A stretch of DNA of 64,000 nt from Streptomyces apocyni (GTDB lineage Bacteria; Actinomycetota; Actinomycetes; Streptomycetales; Streptomycetaceae), in the NCBI RefSeq assembly GCF_009739465.1, contig NZ_WHOM01000033.1, positions 239,085 through 303,084 on the forward strand, in the 5' to 3' direction. Made by a program: the position numbers and the translations under genes. Position 1 is the first letter of the stretch. Each line of letters starts with the position of its first letter. Shown in pieces: positions 17,578-27,645 of this stretch. Under the pieces are notes generated by a model, which worked only from the letters and a program-made list of their open reading frames with translations, was not told the origin of the DNA and ran no database searches.

Positions 17578-18131
17578 GAGTTTCCTCCCAGGTATGCGAT
17601 GGCCCGTCTCAGCGCGTCAGGGTCGTCCCCCAACTTGCCAATGGCCGAATTACAGTTGAAGCACAGTACGCCACGGACCTTACCCGTCTCGTGGCAGTGA
17701 TCCACCTGTACTGCCGGGGCTTTCAGGCAGATCACGCAGAGCCCTCTCTGCGACGCGATCATCTCGTCACGCTCAGCCTCCGTGATGCCGTACTGACGCT
17801 TCAGGTGGCTCGCCCGACCCGCTATGGCCCGGCACGCCTTGCAGCGCGTGGCCAGGCCGTCAGAAGACGAGCTGTTTCGATGCCACTCCGAGTACGGCTT
17901 GACTTCCCCACAGCCCAGGCACCACTTGCACCCTGCAGGCACCCGCCCTTGCGGGAACGCCGCCCTCCCCATCGCCTCTTGGCGCTTCCGGTCAGACAGC
18001 GCCCCGCAGTCACGGCAGAAGCCCTGCAAGCCATCGAGGTTCGACCGCTTGGCTGCGAAGCACGTGCGCGGCTTCACCTCACCGCACCGCGCACAACACT
18101 TCAGGTTCCCTGAGGCCACCACTTCACCCAC
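17529..18131 (-). CDS. HNH endonuclease, recombination endonuclease VII-like, between pup and prcB
   Basis: A 200-residue protein. Two N-terminal Cys-rich repeats of the pattern CxxCGEVKP...CRDC / CLGCGEVKP...CKAC look like zinc fingers. The C-terminal part (about residues 110-180) has the endonuclease-VII/HNH core: [25 protein letters not shown] and an IG-x-L tail. The family cleaves DNA, often branched structures, and many relatives are homing endonucleases. The GTG at 18131 is preceded by GAAGG; GTG codons at 18122 and 18119 are alternatives. The gene ends 49 nt inside prcB. It is not part of the Pup pathway as known and may be an immobilised homing gene. Confidence 0.82.
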   Translation of the reverse strand: MGEVVASGNLKCCARCGEVKPRTCFAAKRSNLDGLQGFCRDCGALSDRKRQEAMGRAAFPQGRVPAGCKWCLGCGEVKPYSEWHRNSSSSDGLATRCKACRAIAGRASHLKRQYGITEAERDEMIASQRGLCVICLKAPAVQVDHCHETGKVRGVLCFNCNSAIGKLGDDPDALRRAIAYLGGNSWKPILVAPGVYQLPS

Positions 18132-18137
18132 CGGACG

Positions 18138-18178
18138 CCTTCGATTCGAAGGTGAAAGTGGCCTACTGGCCACCTTTC
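18138..18178. promoter_or_regulatory. Two adjacent hairpins at the end of pup
   Basis: The first, GAAAGTGGCC-TACT-GGCCACCTTTC (18154-18178), is a 10-bp stem with one bulged base; the pup TAG stop codon lies in its loop region. The second, CCTTCGA-T-TCGAAGG (18138-18152), follows before the endonuclease start. Together they could attenuate read-through from pup into prcBA or protect the pup mRNA end. Confidence 0.6.
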
Positions 18179-18381
18179 TGAACGAAGGAGCGCACGAAGT
18201 CCTCCGCGTTCTCCTCCAGTACATCGTCGATTTCGTCAAGCACGGAGTCCACGTCGTCCGACAGCTTCTCCTGGCGCTCCTGGAGGTCTTCCGAGGCCTG
18301 CGCGTCCTGCGCGGTCTCCTCGACCTCCTCGGTGGAACGCGTGGCCTTCTGCTGCCCACCGCCGGTGTCCTTGGTCGCCAT
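18163..18381 (-). CDS. pup: Prokaryotic ubiquitin-like protein Pup
   Basis: A 72-residue, highly charged, intrinsically disordered modifier. The C-terminal half carries the helix that binds the ARC coiled coil (QEKLSDDVDSVLDEIDDVLEENAEDFVRSFVQKGGQ, residues ~37-72). It ends in GGQ, so the terminal Gln must be deamidated by Dop before PafA can use it. The ATG at 18381 follows GTGAGGGAA; an upstream in-frame start at 18420 lacks support. The gene has its own ~140-bp upstream region after dop, with a possible -10 TAGGGT. Confidence 0.96.
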   Translation of the reverse strand: MATKDTGGGQQKATRSTEEVEETAQDAQASEDLQERQEKLSDDVDSVLDEIDDVLEENAEDFVRSFVQKGGQ

Positions 18382-18520
18382 TTCCCTCACCCCGCTCCGG
18401 TAAGTACGACTCGATTGCATCGGTCAAGATCAGACCCTACAAGCCCGGTCCGACATCGGCCCCGCACTTGCTTACTACAACGTGCGAGGACCACCTCGAT
18501 GATTCCCGCACAGGCGCGCT

Positions 18521-20032
18521 TTAGCCTCCGGAGAGCACGCGGACCAGGTCTTCCGCCGTGCGGCAGCGGTCCAGCAGCTCCTTTACGTGGTTTCGCGTTC
18601 CGCGTAGTGGTTCCAGGGTTGGCACGCGCTGCAGGGAGTCGCGGCCGGGGAGGTCGAAGATGACCGAGTCCCAGGAGGCCGCGGCGACGTCGTCGGCGTA
18701 CTGCTCCAGGCAGCGGCCGCGGAAGTAGGCACGGGTGTCCTCTGGGGGCTTGGTCTCGGCCCGTTCGACGCCGGGCTCGTCCAGGAGGCGTTTCATCTTG
18801 CCGCGGGCCGCCAGACGGTTGTAGAGGCCCTTGTCGGGGCGTACGTCGGCGTACTGGAGGTCGACGAGGTGGAGCCTGGCGGCGTCCCAGTCGAGGTTGT
18901 CGCGGCGGCGGTAGCCCTCCATGAGCTCTCGTTTGGCGACCCAGTCGAGTTCGCCGGACAGGCTCATCGGGTCCGTCTCCAGGCGGCCGAGCACGTCTTC
19001 CCAGCGGATCAGGATGTCCTTGGTCTGGTCGTCGGCGTCGGAGCCGAAGCGTTCTTCGACGTACTTGCGGGCGAGCTCGAAGTACTCCATCTGGAGTTGT
19101 ACCGCGGTGAGTGTCCGTCCGCTACGCAGCGTGATCAGGTGCTGGAGGCTGGGGTCGTGGGAGACGTGGTGGAGGGTGCGGACGGGCTGGTCGACGGCGA
19201 GGTCCACGTTGATGAAGCTGTCCTCGATCATGGAGAGGACGAGGGCGGTGGTGCCCAGCTTGAGGTAGGTGGAGATCTCGGAGAGGTTGGCGTCGCCGAT
19301 GATGACGTGCAGGCGGCGGTATTTCTCGGCGTCGGCGTGTGGCTCGTCGCGGGTGTTGATGATGGGGCGTTTGAGGGTGGTCTCGAGGCCGACCTCGACT
19401 TCGAAGTAGTCGGCGCGCTGGCTGAGCTGGAAGCCGTGTTCGTGGCCGTCCTGGCCGATTCCGACGCGTCCGGCGCCGGTGATGACCTGGCGGGAGACGA
19501 AGAACGGGGTGAGGTGGCGGACGATGTCTGAGAAGGGGGTTTCCCGCTTCATCAGGTAGTTCTCGTGGGTGCCGTAGGAGGCGCCCTTGTTGTCGGTGTT
19601 GTTTTTGTAGAGGTGGATGGGCTGGGCGCCGGGGAGCTGGGCGGCGCGTTCGGCGGCTTCGGCCATGATGCGCTCGCCGGCTTTGTCCCAGAGGACGGCG
19701 TCGTAGGGGTTGGTGACCTCGGGGGCGCTGTATTCGGGGTGTGCGTGGTCGACGTAGAGGCGTGCGCCGTTGGTGAGGATGACGTTGGCGAGGCCGATGT
19801 CCTCGTCGGTGAGCTGGCTGGCGTCGGCGGCCTCGCGGGCGAGGTCGAAGCCTCGGGCGTCGCGCAGCGGGTTTTCTTCCTCGAAGTCCCAGCGGGCGCG
19901 GCGCGCCCGGTGCATCGCCGCTGCGTAGGCGTTGACGATCTGGGATGAGGTGAGCATGGCATTGGCGTTGGGGTGGCCGGGGACGGAGATGCCGTACTCC
20001 GTCTCGATGCCCATTACTCGCCGTACGGTCAT
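18521..20032 (-). CDS. dop: Pup deamidase/depupylase Dop
   Basis: A 503-residue PafA paralogue. It hydrolyses the C-terminal Gln of Pup to Glu and removes Pup from substrates. Glu10 (RRVMGIE) and Asp95 (RLYVD) match the metal and catalytic positions of characterised Dop proteins. The inserted Dop loop (about residues 42-80, [15 protein letters not shown]...) separates it from PafA. Further motifs are [18 protein letters not shown] and [24 protein letters not shown]. It lies downstream of arc, in the same order as mycobacterial mpa-dop-pup. Confidence 0.96.
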   Translation of the reverse strand: MTVRRVMGIETEYGISVPGHPNANAMLTSSQIVNAYAAAMHRARRARWDFEEENPLRDARGFDLAREAADASQLTDEDIGLANVILTNGARLYVDHAHPEYSAPEVTNPYDAVLWDKAGERIMAEAAERAAQLPGAQPIHLYKNNTDNKGASYGTHENYLMKRETPFSDIVRHLTPFFVSRQVITGAGRVGIGQDGHEHGFQLSQRADYFEVEVGLETTLKRPIINTRDEPHADAEKYRRLHVIIGDANLSEISTYLKLGTTALVLSMIEDSFINVDLAVDQPVRTLHHVSHDPSLQHLITLRSGRTLTAVQLQMEYFELARKYVEERFGSDADDQTKDILIRWEDVLGRLETDPMSLSGELDWVAKRELMEGYRRRDNLDWDAARLHLVDLQYADVRPDKGLYNRLAARGKMKRLLDEPGVERAETKPPEDTRAYFRGRCLEQYADDVAAASWDSVIFDLPGRDSLQRVPTLEPLRGTRNHVKELLDRCRTAEDLVRVLSGG

Positions 20033-20223
20033 GCGGCCCTCCTTGCCCGGCGGCGCTCCCCTTCGGGTGCGGCGCTCAAGTACCGCTGGTTCTCCGGTGC
20101 GTGTGCGGTGCCCGTCCCCGCACTGCGCGACTCGGCGGTACCGAAGAGCCTAGAGCGCCTTTGTGCTGGTGGGGAGATCGTTTCAGTCATTGGTGGTGCA
20201 TGGTTTTGGCCTGGAATGCAGTC

Positions 20224-20256
20224 GGCTGCGGGTACCCGTGTGGGGCACCCGCAGCC
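20224..20256 (-). terminator. Hairpin between arc and dop
   Basis: A 10-bp perfect stem GGCTGCGGGT/ACCCGCAGCC with a 13-nt loop, 11 nt after the arc stop codon. Likely terminates arc transcripts, so dop would use a promoter in 20033-20200. Confidence 0.6.
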
Positions 20257-20266
20257 GCCCTTGGTT

Positions 20267-22033
20267 TTACAGGTACTGGCCGGTGTTGGCCACGGTGTCG
20301 ATGGAGCGTCCGGTGTCCGCGCCCTGTTTTCCGGTGACGAGGGTGCGGATGTAGACGATCCGTTCGCCCTTCTTGCCGGAGATGCGGGCCCAGTCGTCGG
20401 GGTTGGTGGTGTTGGGCAGGTCCTCGTTCTCCTTGAACTCGTCGACGCATGCCTGGAGGAGGTGCGCGACGCGGAGGCCCTTTTGGTTGTGTTCGAGGAA
20501 GGCCTTGATGGCCATCTTCTTGGCGCGGCCGACGATGTTTTCGATCATGGCGCCGGAGTTGAAGTCCTTGAAGTAGAGGACTTCCTTGTCGCCGTTGGCG
20601 TATGTGACCTCGAGGAAGCGGTTCTCCTCGGATTCGGCGTACATGTGCTCGACGACGGACTGGATCATGGCGGTGGCGGTGGCCTGGCGGTCGCCGGTGT
20701 GTTCGGCCAGGTCGTCGCCGTGGAGCGGCAGGGTGGGCTTCAGGTACTTGGTGAAGATGTCCTTGGCCGCTTCGGCGTCCGGGCGCTCGATTTTGATCTT
20801 TACGTCGAGGCGTCCGGGGCGCAGGATCGCGGGGTCGATCATGTCCTCGCGGTTGGAGGCGCCGATGACGATGACGTTCTCGAGGCCTTCGACTCCGTCG
20901 ATCTCGGCGAGGAGCTGCGGGACGATGGTGTTTTCCACGTCTGAGCTGACGCCGCTGCCGCGGGTGCGGAAGAGGGATTCCATCTCGTCGAAGAAGACGA
21001 TGACGGGGGTGCCTTCGCTGGCCTTCTCGCGGGCACGCTGGAAGACGAGGCGGATGTGCCGCTCGGTCTCGCCGACGTACTTGTTGAGGAGTTCGGGGCC
21101 CTTGATGTTGAGGAAGTAGCTCTTTCCGGCGGGCTGTCCGGTGACTTCGGCGACCTTCTTGGCAAGGGAGTTGGCGACGGCTTTGGCGATGAGTGTCTTG
21201 CCGCAGCCGGGGGGGCCGTAGAGCAGTACGCCCTTGGGGGGCCTGAGCTCGTGTTCCTTGAAGAGGTCGGGGTGGAGGTAGGGGAGCTCGACGGCGTCCC
21301 GGATCATCTCGATCTGTCCGCCGAGGCCGCCGATCTTCTCGTACGAGATGTCGGGGACCTCTTCGAGTACGAGCTCTTCGACCTCGCTCTTGGGGATGAC
21401 TTCGTAGACGTATCCGGAGCGTGGTTCGAGTAGGAGGGCGTCGCCGGCTCGGATGTTGATGTCCAGCAGGGGCTCGGCGAGTCGTACGACGCGTTCTTCG
21501 TCGGTGTGTCCGATGACCAGGGCTCGTTCGCCGTCCTCGAGGATTTCCTTGAGGGTGACGATGTCTCCGGCGCTCTCGAACTCCATGGCCTCGACCACGT
21601 TGAGCGCTTCGTTGAGCATGACTTCCTGGCCGCGTCGGAGCTCGTCGAGCTCGACGCTGGGGCTGACGTTCACGCGGAGTTTGCGGCCTCCGGTGAAGAT
21701 GTCGCAGGTGTCGTCCTCGTTGGCGTGCAGGAAGACGCCGAAGCCGGCGGGCGGCTGGGCGAGCCGGTCGACTTCTTCCTTGAGGGCCACGATCTGGTCT
21801 CGGGCCTCACGGAGTGTGTTCGCGAGTCGTTCGTTCTGTGCGGAGACTCCGGCCAGGTTGGTCTGCAGCTCGACGATGCGCTCTTCGAGAATCCTCGTGT
21901 GGCGCGGTGAGTCGGCGAGCTTGCGTCGCAGGACGGCGATCTCCTGCTCTAGGTAGGCAATCTGACCGGCAGGGTCATCGGACCCTCGACCCGGGCGGAT
22001 GCCGCGGTTCATGTCGTCGTCGTGGGCTGCCAC
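20267..22033 (-). CDS. arc: Proteasome-associated AAA ATPase ARC (Mpa homologue)
   Basis: A 588-residue ring ATPase that binds Pup, unfolds tagged proteins and threads them into the 20S core. The N-terminal coiled coil (about residues 20-80) is the Pup-docking site, followed by tandem OB domains. The AAA module has Walker A GPPGCGKT (Lys279), Walker B FFDE (Asp349-Glu350) and arginine-finger motif ILRPGRLD. The C-terminus GQYL is the proteasome-docking tail. The GTG at 22033 follows GGAGGTGAGG, a near-perfect ribosome site; upstream in-frame starts are rejected. Confidence 0.96.
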   Translation of the reverse strand: MAAHDDDMNRGIRPGRGSDDPAGQIAYLEQEIAVLRRKLADSPRHTRILEERIVELQTNLAGVSAQNERLANTLREARDQIVALKEEVDRLAQPPAGFGVFLHANEDDTCDIFTGGRKLRVNVSPSVELDELRRGQEVMLNEALNVVEAMEFESAGDIVTLKEILEDGERALVIGHTDEERVVRLAEPLLDINIRAGDALLLEPRSGYVYEVIPKSEVEELVLEEVPDISYEKIGGLGGQIEMIRDAVELPYLHPDLFKEHELRPPKGVLLYGPPGCGKTLIAKAVANSLAKKVAEVTGQPAGKSYFLNIKGPELLNKYVGETERHIRLVFQRAREKASEGTPVIVFFDEMESLFRTRGSGVSSDVENTIVPQLLAEIDGVEGLENVIVIGASNREDMIDPAILRPGRLDVKIKIERPDAEAAKDIFTKYLKPTLPLHGDDLAEHTGDRQATATAMIQSVVEHMYAESEENRFLEVTYANGDKEVLYFKDFNSGAMIENIVGRAKKMAIKAFLEHNQKGLRVAHLLQACVDEFKENEDLPNTTNPDDWARISGKKGERIVYIRTLVTGKQGADTGRSIDTVANTGQYL

Positions 22034-22287
22034 GGTCCTCACCTCCTCCAAGGGGAGCTGGACGCTTCCTGACCCTACCTGGGCAGGTACGGATTGAAAC
22101 CCCTAGATCCACAAAGACGGTCGGGGTGTGTCCGATCTTCACCCTTGCGTACTCCCTCACGCCAGGTGAATACCCACGGAACAACATCGGAAAGCGAGCG
22201 GTTGTATCGTCGAAACGTTCAACACCCGTCAGGGCTGGCCCGACTTGTCCTGTGGCGGGTGGTCTGGCGGAGGAAACGGCAGGAGAG

Positions 22288-22599
22288 ATGACCGTGCAGC
22301 ACGAGGCGCCCACCGTCGATGGCGGCGAGGCTCTGGAGGTCTGGATCGACCAGGATCTCTGTACCGGCGACGGCATCTGTGCGCAGTACGCGCCAGAGGT
22401 CTTCGAGCTCGACATCGATGGCTTGGCCTATGTGAAGAGCGCCGATGACGAGCTGCTGCAGGAGGTGGGGGCGACCACGCGCGTGCCGCTGCCGTTGCTC
22501 AGGGATGTCGCGGATTCGGCGAAGGAGTGTCCGGGCGACTGTATTCATGTGCGGCGGGTGTCGGACCAGGTCGAGGTGTACGGGCCTGACGCGCCGTAG
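22288..22599 (+). CDS. Ferredoxin, 3Fe-4S/4Fe-4S P450-type
   Basis: A 103-residue small ferredoxin. Cluster ligands are in LCTGDGIC (C-x5-C) and KECPGDC near the C-terminus, with the family pattern APEVFELDIDGLAYV between them. The C-x5-C...CP spacing matches single 3Fe-4S ferredoxins that serve cytochromes P450, though an extra Cys (CPGDC) is present. The start is the ATG at 22288 or the GTG at 22294, which has better spacing to AGGAGAG. No P450 gene is in the window, so its partner is unknown. It is divergent from arc. Confidence 0.85.
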   Translation: MTVQHEAPTVDGGEALEVWIDQDLCTGDGICAQYAPEVFELDIDGLAYVKSADDELLQEVGATTRVPLPLLRDVADSAKECPGDCIHVRRVSDQVEVYGPDAP

Positions 22600-23166
22600 T
22601 CACAGGCTGTGGGCGGTTGCCTGCGGTGAGCGAAGGAATGTTCCGTCTTTCCACTGCCAGCTGGCTTTCTCTTGCTGGTCGGGGCAGCAGCGGGGTACGT
22701 CGGGGGTGGAGTAGCCGTACAGGGTGGCGGTGACGGTGTCGTCTTGTACGGCGAAGTCGCTGACGCTGAGCCGGTCGGCGGGGTCGACGAGCGTGGCGAC
22801 GATGCGGGGCGCCGTGGACGGGGGTGCGGTGATGACGTAGATGCCGCTGGGTGGGGTGCCGGAGCCTGCGGCGCAGCGGACCACGGCGATGGTTTCCGGG
22901 TGGCCGTCGTGGTCGAGGTCGGTGCTGGCTTGGTGCTGGACTTGGGGTGGTGTGGTGCCGCATCGCATGGGGTAGTCGATGGTGCCTGGGTCGGGTGCGC
23001 TGGCGGCTGCGGCGGGTGGGGGTGGGCTGGGTGCTGCGGCGGTGGCGTTTCTGGGCTGGGTGAGGGTGGCGAGGGCGACGACGGCGGCGAGGGCTGTGGC
23101 GGTCGTGAGCCAGTGGATGGGGCGGGTGCGGGTGTGTGCGAGTTCCGGGACGGCGGGGTGCTGCAC
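22600..23166 (-). CDS. Secreted or membrane-anchored protein, unknown function
   Basis: A 188-residue protein. Residues ~18-38 are hydrophobic (IHWLTTATALAAVVALATL), forming a signal anchor or signal peptide, followed by a Pro/Ala linker. The exported part has four Cys (RCGTT, VRCAAG, PRCCPD) and a DLDHDGHPE segment resembling a Ca-binding FG-GAP-like loop. The GTG at 23166 follows AGGAGA. It converges directly on the ferredoxin gene with no gap. Function unknown. Confidence 0.65.
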   Translation of the reverse strand: MQHPAVPELAHTRTRPIHWLTTATALAAVVALATLTQPRNATAAAPSPPPPAAAASAPDPGTIDYPMRCGTTPPQVQHQASTDLDHDGHPETIAVVRCAAGSGTPPSGIYVITAPPSTAPRIVATLVDPADRLSVSDFAVQDDTVTATLYGYSTPDVPRCCPDQQEKASWQWKDGTFLRSPQATAHSL

Positions 23167-23246
23167 GAGGAGTGTCTCCTGTGAGGGCTGTGCCGGTGGG
23201 GGTGGCCAGCATCGTGCCATACCTCACAGTGGGGCGGAATGGTGGG

Positions 23247-23310
23247 GTCTGGTTCTGAGCTCTGGTTCCGCGGTCTGGTTCCGCGGTCTGGTTCTGGGGT
23301 TTGGTTCGGA
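23247..23310. repeat. Short direct repeats of the type GGTCTGGTTC
   Basis: Four to five imperfect copies of TCTGGTTC(C/T) lie upstream of the secreted protein gene (GGTCTGGTTCTG, CTCTGGTTCCGC, GGTCTGGTTCCGC, GGTCTGGTTCTG, GTTTGGTTCGG). This may be slippage sequence or clustered regulator half-sites. Confidence 0.55.
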
Positions 23311-23327
23311 GGCGGGCTCTCAACGGA

Positions 23328-23381
23328 AAGTCCCCGCCGCTGAGTTCTCCGGTGGTGCGGGGAACTCGGCGGCGGGGACTT
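23328..23381 (-). terminator. Terminator after trmI
   Basis: A 20-bp stem (AAGTCCCCGCCGCTGAGTTC with its complement, one G-T wobble) and a 14-nt loop, 32 nt after the trmI stop codon. Confidence 0.85.
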
Positions 23382-23412
23382 GTCGTTGAGGGTTGTGCTG
23401 TGGCTGGTGGGG

Positions 23413-24321
23413 CTAGCTGGCGGTGGGGGTTCCGCCTCCGGCGTTGGGGCCTGTGTAGTCCTCGCCGTAGGCGCCCTTGGAGGGGCGGCGGCGGCGCATC
23501 GGGGGCTCGACGCCGTCGGCGAGGCGGCGGGCGGTGAGCAGGAAGCCGGTGTGGCCGATCATCCGGTGGTCCGGGCGGACGGCGAGGCCTTCGATGTGCC
23601 AGTTGCGGATCATCGATTCCCAGGCGGTCGGTTCGTTGAAGCAGCCGATCTCGCGGATGGATTCAACGGTGCGGGCGAGCTGGGTGGTGGTGGCGACGTA
23701 GCAGCAGACGATGCCGCCGGGGACGAGGGCCTTGGAGACGGCGTCCAGGCACTCCCAGGGGGCGAGCATGTCGAGGATGACGCGGTCGACGTCGGTGTCG
23801 CTGAGGTTGTCCTGGAGGTCGCCGACGGTGAGTTCCCAGGCGGGGTGGGGGCCGCCGAAGTAGCGTTCGACGTTCTGCTGGGCGATGTCGGCGAAGTCCT
23901 GGCGGCGCTCGTAGCTGTGCAGCATGCCCTGGTCGCCGATGGCTCGCAGGAGGAAGCTGCTGAGTGAGCCGGAGCCGACTCCTGCCTCGACGACGCGGGC
24001 GCCGGGGAAGATGTCGGCGAAGGACAGGATCTGTCCCGCGTCCTTGGGGTAGACCACGGCGGCGCCGCGGGGCATGGACAGGACGTAGTCGGGGAGCAGG
24101 GGGCGCAGCGCGAGGTAGGCGACGTTTCCCGTGGTGCGGACCACGCTGCCTTCGGGGGCGCCGATCAGTTCGTCGTGGGGGAAGGAACCCTTGTGGGTGT
24201 GGAAGTTCTTCCCGGCCTCGAGCGTGAACGTGTAGTGGCGGCCCTTGGGGTCGGTGAGCTGCACCTGGTCCCCGACCTTGAAGGGCCCGCGGCGGCGGGC
24301 GGCACCGGTCGGTTCGGACAT
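23413..24321 (-). CDS. trmI: tRNA (adenine58-N1)-methyltransferase TrmI
   Basis: A 302-residue SAM-dependent enzyme that makes m1A58 in the tRNA T-loop. The N-terminal small domain (FKVGDQVQLTDPKGRHYTFTLEAGK) and the Rossmann SAM motif VVEAGVGSGSLSSFLL (about residues 110-125) are typical, as is DMLAPWE. The start is the ATG at 24321: TACGCT (24328-24333) lies 6 nt upstream, so the message is probably leaderless. A neighbour order of Mpa/ARC, TrmI and a RecB-like nuclease is also found in mycobacteria. Confidence 0.93.
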   Translation of the reverse strand: MSEPTGAARRRGPFKVGDQVQLTDPKGRHYTFTLEAGKNFHTHKGSFPHDELIGAPEGSVVRTTGNVAYLALRPLLPDYVLSMPRGAAVVYPKDAGQILSFADIFPGARVVEAGVGSGSLSSFLLRAIGDQGMLHSYERRQDFADIAQQNVERYFGGPHPAWELTVGDLQDNLSDTDVDRVILDMLAPWECLDAVSKALVPGGIVCCYVATTTQLARTVESIREIGCFNEPTAWESMIRNWHIEGLAVRPDHRMIGHTGFLLTARRLADGVEPPMRRRRPSKGAYGEDYTGPNAGGGTPTAS

Positions 24322-24403
24322 GTGACCAGCGTACCGGTCCGGCGTGGGGCGGCTGACCACGGGTGTGGGGGTCCTGGGGGTGCGGCTGGGGGGTGGGGCT
24401 GGG

Positions 24404-25672
24404 TCAGTTTGGCCTGGCCATGGCTTTGACGAAGGCGCGCTCGACGTCGGCGGTGGAGAGTACGCCGTAGATCTCGCCGGTGTCCTCGAGTACGAGGTAT
24501 TCGGTGGCGGGGTGGGCGCGGAGGGTGTCGAGGAGTTCTTCGCCGGAGAGTTCGACGGAGAGTTTCATGTCGTCGGTGAGGTCCTGGGCGAGGCCGCTGA
24601 CGGCGACCCAGGGGCGGCGGTGTTCGGGTACGGAGACGATGGCGGCTTCGCGGACGACGGCGAGGGGGTCGCCGTGGGGGTCGACGACGACGAGGGCGCG
24701 GGCGCCGGATTCGTTGGCGCGGCGGAGGGCCTCGGAGAGGGGGGTGTCGGATTCGACGGGGACGGCGCGTCGGGTGAGGGTGCGGGCGCGCAGGGTGGGG
24801 AGGTGTTCGCGGAGGCGTGCCATGCGGAGGCTGTTGCCGGCGCCGGTCCAGATGATGGCGGCGAGGATCGCGGCGAGCAGGGCGTCCATGACGGTGTCCA
24901 TGCCGACGCCGTTCTTGGGTTCGCCGATGGCGCCGGTCTGGGTGAGGAGGGGGAGTCCGATGAGGACGGTGACGGCGAGGGCGCGGCCGAACCAGGCGGC
25001 GGCTACGGTGCCGGTCATGGGGTTGCCGGTGACTTTCCAGATGACGGCGCGGAGCATGCGGCCGCCGTCGAGTGGGAGTCCGGGCAGGAGGTTGAAGGCG
25101 GCGACGATCAGGTTGGAGATCATCAGTCCGGCGAGGAGGACTCCGGGGACGGTGCCTGCTTCGACGGTCTGCATGCCGAGGTAGAAGGCTCCGCCGAGGG
25201 CGAGGGAGAGGAGGGGGCCGACGAAGGCGAGGAGGAATTCGCGGCCGGGGGTCTCGGATTCCTTCTCGATTTCGGAGACGCCGCCGAAGAACTGGAGCTG
25301 GATGCGGCGGACGGGGAGTTTGTAGTGCAGGGCGACGACGGTGTGGGCGAGTTCGTGGACGAGGACGGAGGCGTAGAAGGCGACGGCGAAGAAGAGGGAG
25401 ACGAGGTAGCGGGCGTTGCCGAGTTCGGGGAGGACGCGTTCGAGCTGGCCGCCGAAGACCCAGGTGATGAGGGCGGCGACGAGGAACCAGCTGGGGGCGA
25501 CGTATACGGGCACGCCGAAGGGGCGGCCCATGAGGAGTCCGCCGCCGGGTTCGCGGGGGCGCTCGGGTTTGCCTGCTGGTTTCTGCGGGAGCTGCGGCGT
25601 GTCGTTGTCGGTGGCGGGGTCCGCTTCGCCCTTGCCGGGTTGCGGCCGTCCGCTCCCGCCGCTGTCGTCCAC
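24404..25672 (-). CDS. Site-2 protease family zinc metalloprotease with CBS domains
   Basis: A 422-residue membrane protease of family M50. The zinc motif HELAH (about residue 107) and the second ligand motif NLLPGLPLDGGR are intact and lie in predicted membrane helices. Two CBS domains occupy the C-terminal ~130 residues (PVESDTPLSEALRRANESGARALVVVD and a second near the end), which usually sense adenine nucleotides. It may cleave a membrane substrate such as an anti-sigma factor, but no such gene is nearby. The start is the GTG at 25672. Confidence 0.9.
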   Translation of the reverse strand: MDDSGGSGRPQPGKGEADPATDNDTPQLPQKPAGKPERPREPGGGLLMGRPFGVPVYVAPSWFLVAALITWVFGGQLERVLPELGNARYLVSLFFAVAFYASVLVHELAHTVVALHYKLPVRRIQLQFFGGVSEIEKESETPGREFLLAFVGPLLSLALGGAFYLGMQTVEAGTVPGVLLAGLMISNLIVAAFNLLPGLPLDGGRMLRAVIWKVTGNPMTGTVAAAWFGRALAVTVLIGLPLLTQTGAIGEPKNGVGMDTVMDALLAAILAAIIWTGAGNSLRMARLREHLPTLRARTLTRRAVPVESDTPLSEALRRANESGARALVVVDPHGDPLAVVREAAIVSVPEHRRPWVAVSGLAQDLTDDMKLSVELSGEELLDTLRAHPATEYLVLEDTGEIYGVLSTADVERAFVKAMARPN

Positions 25673-25803
25673 TGTGTCCCCTCAGTCCCTTCGGGTAAGT
25701 GTCTCTCGCTGTCGGTGACGTTGTCCCACGATCATGCAGTGCGAGAGGGTCTGACGTCGATGGTATGCGGCTGCTGTCAGTGGTGGGTCGTAGGGTCTTG
25801 CCC

Positions 25804-26643
<840 letters not shown>

Positions 26644-26652
<9 letters not shown>

Positions 26653-26820
26653 CTTTGAACCCCCGTCGTTCGCGCGAAGCGCGGGCGCAGCGGCGGTCGG
26701 TGCGTGCGATCGGCGTGCGGCGTCCCAGGTCATGTGGCGGAGCCACCTGTCCTGGGACGCCGTGCGGCGAGCGTGCGTGCCGGGCGTCGGGGCGCAGGCG
26801 GGGGTTCAAAGTCAGGCTCT
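26644..26820. repeat. 177-bp nested palindromic element (MITE-like)
   Basis: Perfect 21-bp inverted repeats (AGAGCCTGACTTTGAACCCCC and its complement) bound the element. Inside, 26718-26762 form a second hairpin of 21-bp arms (two mismatches) around a GGA loop. The left repeat supplies the stop codon of the nuclease gene. It has no gene of its own and no clear target duplication. Confidence 0.75.
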
Positions 26821-26888
26821 GAGGGCGCCGGGGTCTGAGGGCGCGGGGCAGGGCAGAATGGGCCCGGTCTAGCTAAGGGAGATGTGTT

Positions 26889-27563
26889 GTGGCGATCCGC
26901 GTCCTGCTGGTCGACGATCAGCCGCTGCTGCGTACGGGCTTTCGGATGATCCTGGAGGCCGAGCAGGATCTGGCGGTCGTCGGGGAGGCCGGGGACGGGC
27001 TGCAGGCGCTCGACCAGGTCCGGGCGTTGCAGCCCGATGTGGTGTTGATGGATATCCGTATGCCGCGGATGGACGGGGTCGAGGCGACGCGTCAGATCAC
27101 CGGTCCGGGGCGGGATGGTCCGGCGAAGGTGTTGGTGCTGACGACGTTCGACCTGGATGAGTATGTGGTCGAGGCGTTGAAGGCCGGGGCGAGTGGTTTT
27201 CTGCTGAAGGACGCTCCGGCTCATGAGCTGGTGCAGGCGATCCGGGTGGTGGCGTCGGGTGAGGCGATGCTGGCACCGAGTATCACGCGTCGGCTGCTCG
27301 ACAAGTACGCGGGGCATCTGCCGTCGGGGGACGAGCCGGTGCCGGACACGCTGCACACGTTGACCGAGCGGGAGGTCGAGGTGCTGAAGCTGGTGGCGCG
27401 GGGGCTGTCGAACGCGGAGATCGCCGCGGATCTGTTTGTCAGTGAGACCACGGTCAAGACGCATGTGGGTCATGTGCTGACGAAGCTGGGGCTGCGTGAC
27501 CGGGTGCAGGCCGCGGTGTACGCGTATGAGAGTGGTCTGGTGCGCCCTGGCGCGCAGGGTTAG
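26889..27563 (+). CDS. NarL/LuxR-family response regulator (orphan)
   Basis: A 224-residue two-component regulator. The receiver domain has the acidic pocket VDDQ (Asp9-Asp10), phospho-acceptor Asp55 (VVLMDIRMP), the TTF switch and the KD of FLLKD. The C-terminal LuxR helix-turn-helix is LTEREVEVLKLVARGLSNAEIA...SETTVKTHVGHVLTKLG. The GTG at 26889 follows AAGGGAG. No histidine kinase gene is adjacent, so it is an orphan in this window. Targets are unknown. It starts 68 bp after the palindromic element. Confidence 0.92.
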   Translation: MAIRVLLVDDQPLLRTGFRMILEAEQDLAVVGEAGDGLQALDQVRALQPDVVLMDIRMPRMDGVEATRQITGPGRDGPAKVLVLTTFDLDEYVVEALKAGASGFLLKDAPAHELVQAIRVVASGEAMLAPSITRRLLDKYAGHLPSGDEPVPDTLHTLTEREVEVLKLVARGLSNAEIAADLFVSETTVKTHVGHVLTKLGLRDRVQAAVYAYESGLVRPGAQG

Positions 27564-27588
27564 CGCGGGTTCGGACTGCGCTGGTACG

Positions 27589-27633
27589 GACGAGAGCGGG
27601 CCGCCCCTCCTCAGGGGGCGGCCCGCTCTCGTC
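27589..27633. terminator. Bidirectional terminator
   Basis: A perfect 19-bp stem GACGAGAGCGGGCCGCCCC/GGGGCGGCCCGCTCTCGTC with a 7-nt loop, between the response regulator and the convergent solute-binding protein gene. Confidence 0.9.
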
Positions 27634-27645
27634 TGGGTGCGGGGG

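Noticed and set aside
17529..18131. HNH gene as evidence of a prophage
   Set aside because: No integrase, capsid, portal or terminase genes nearby; both flanks are core proteasome genes.
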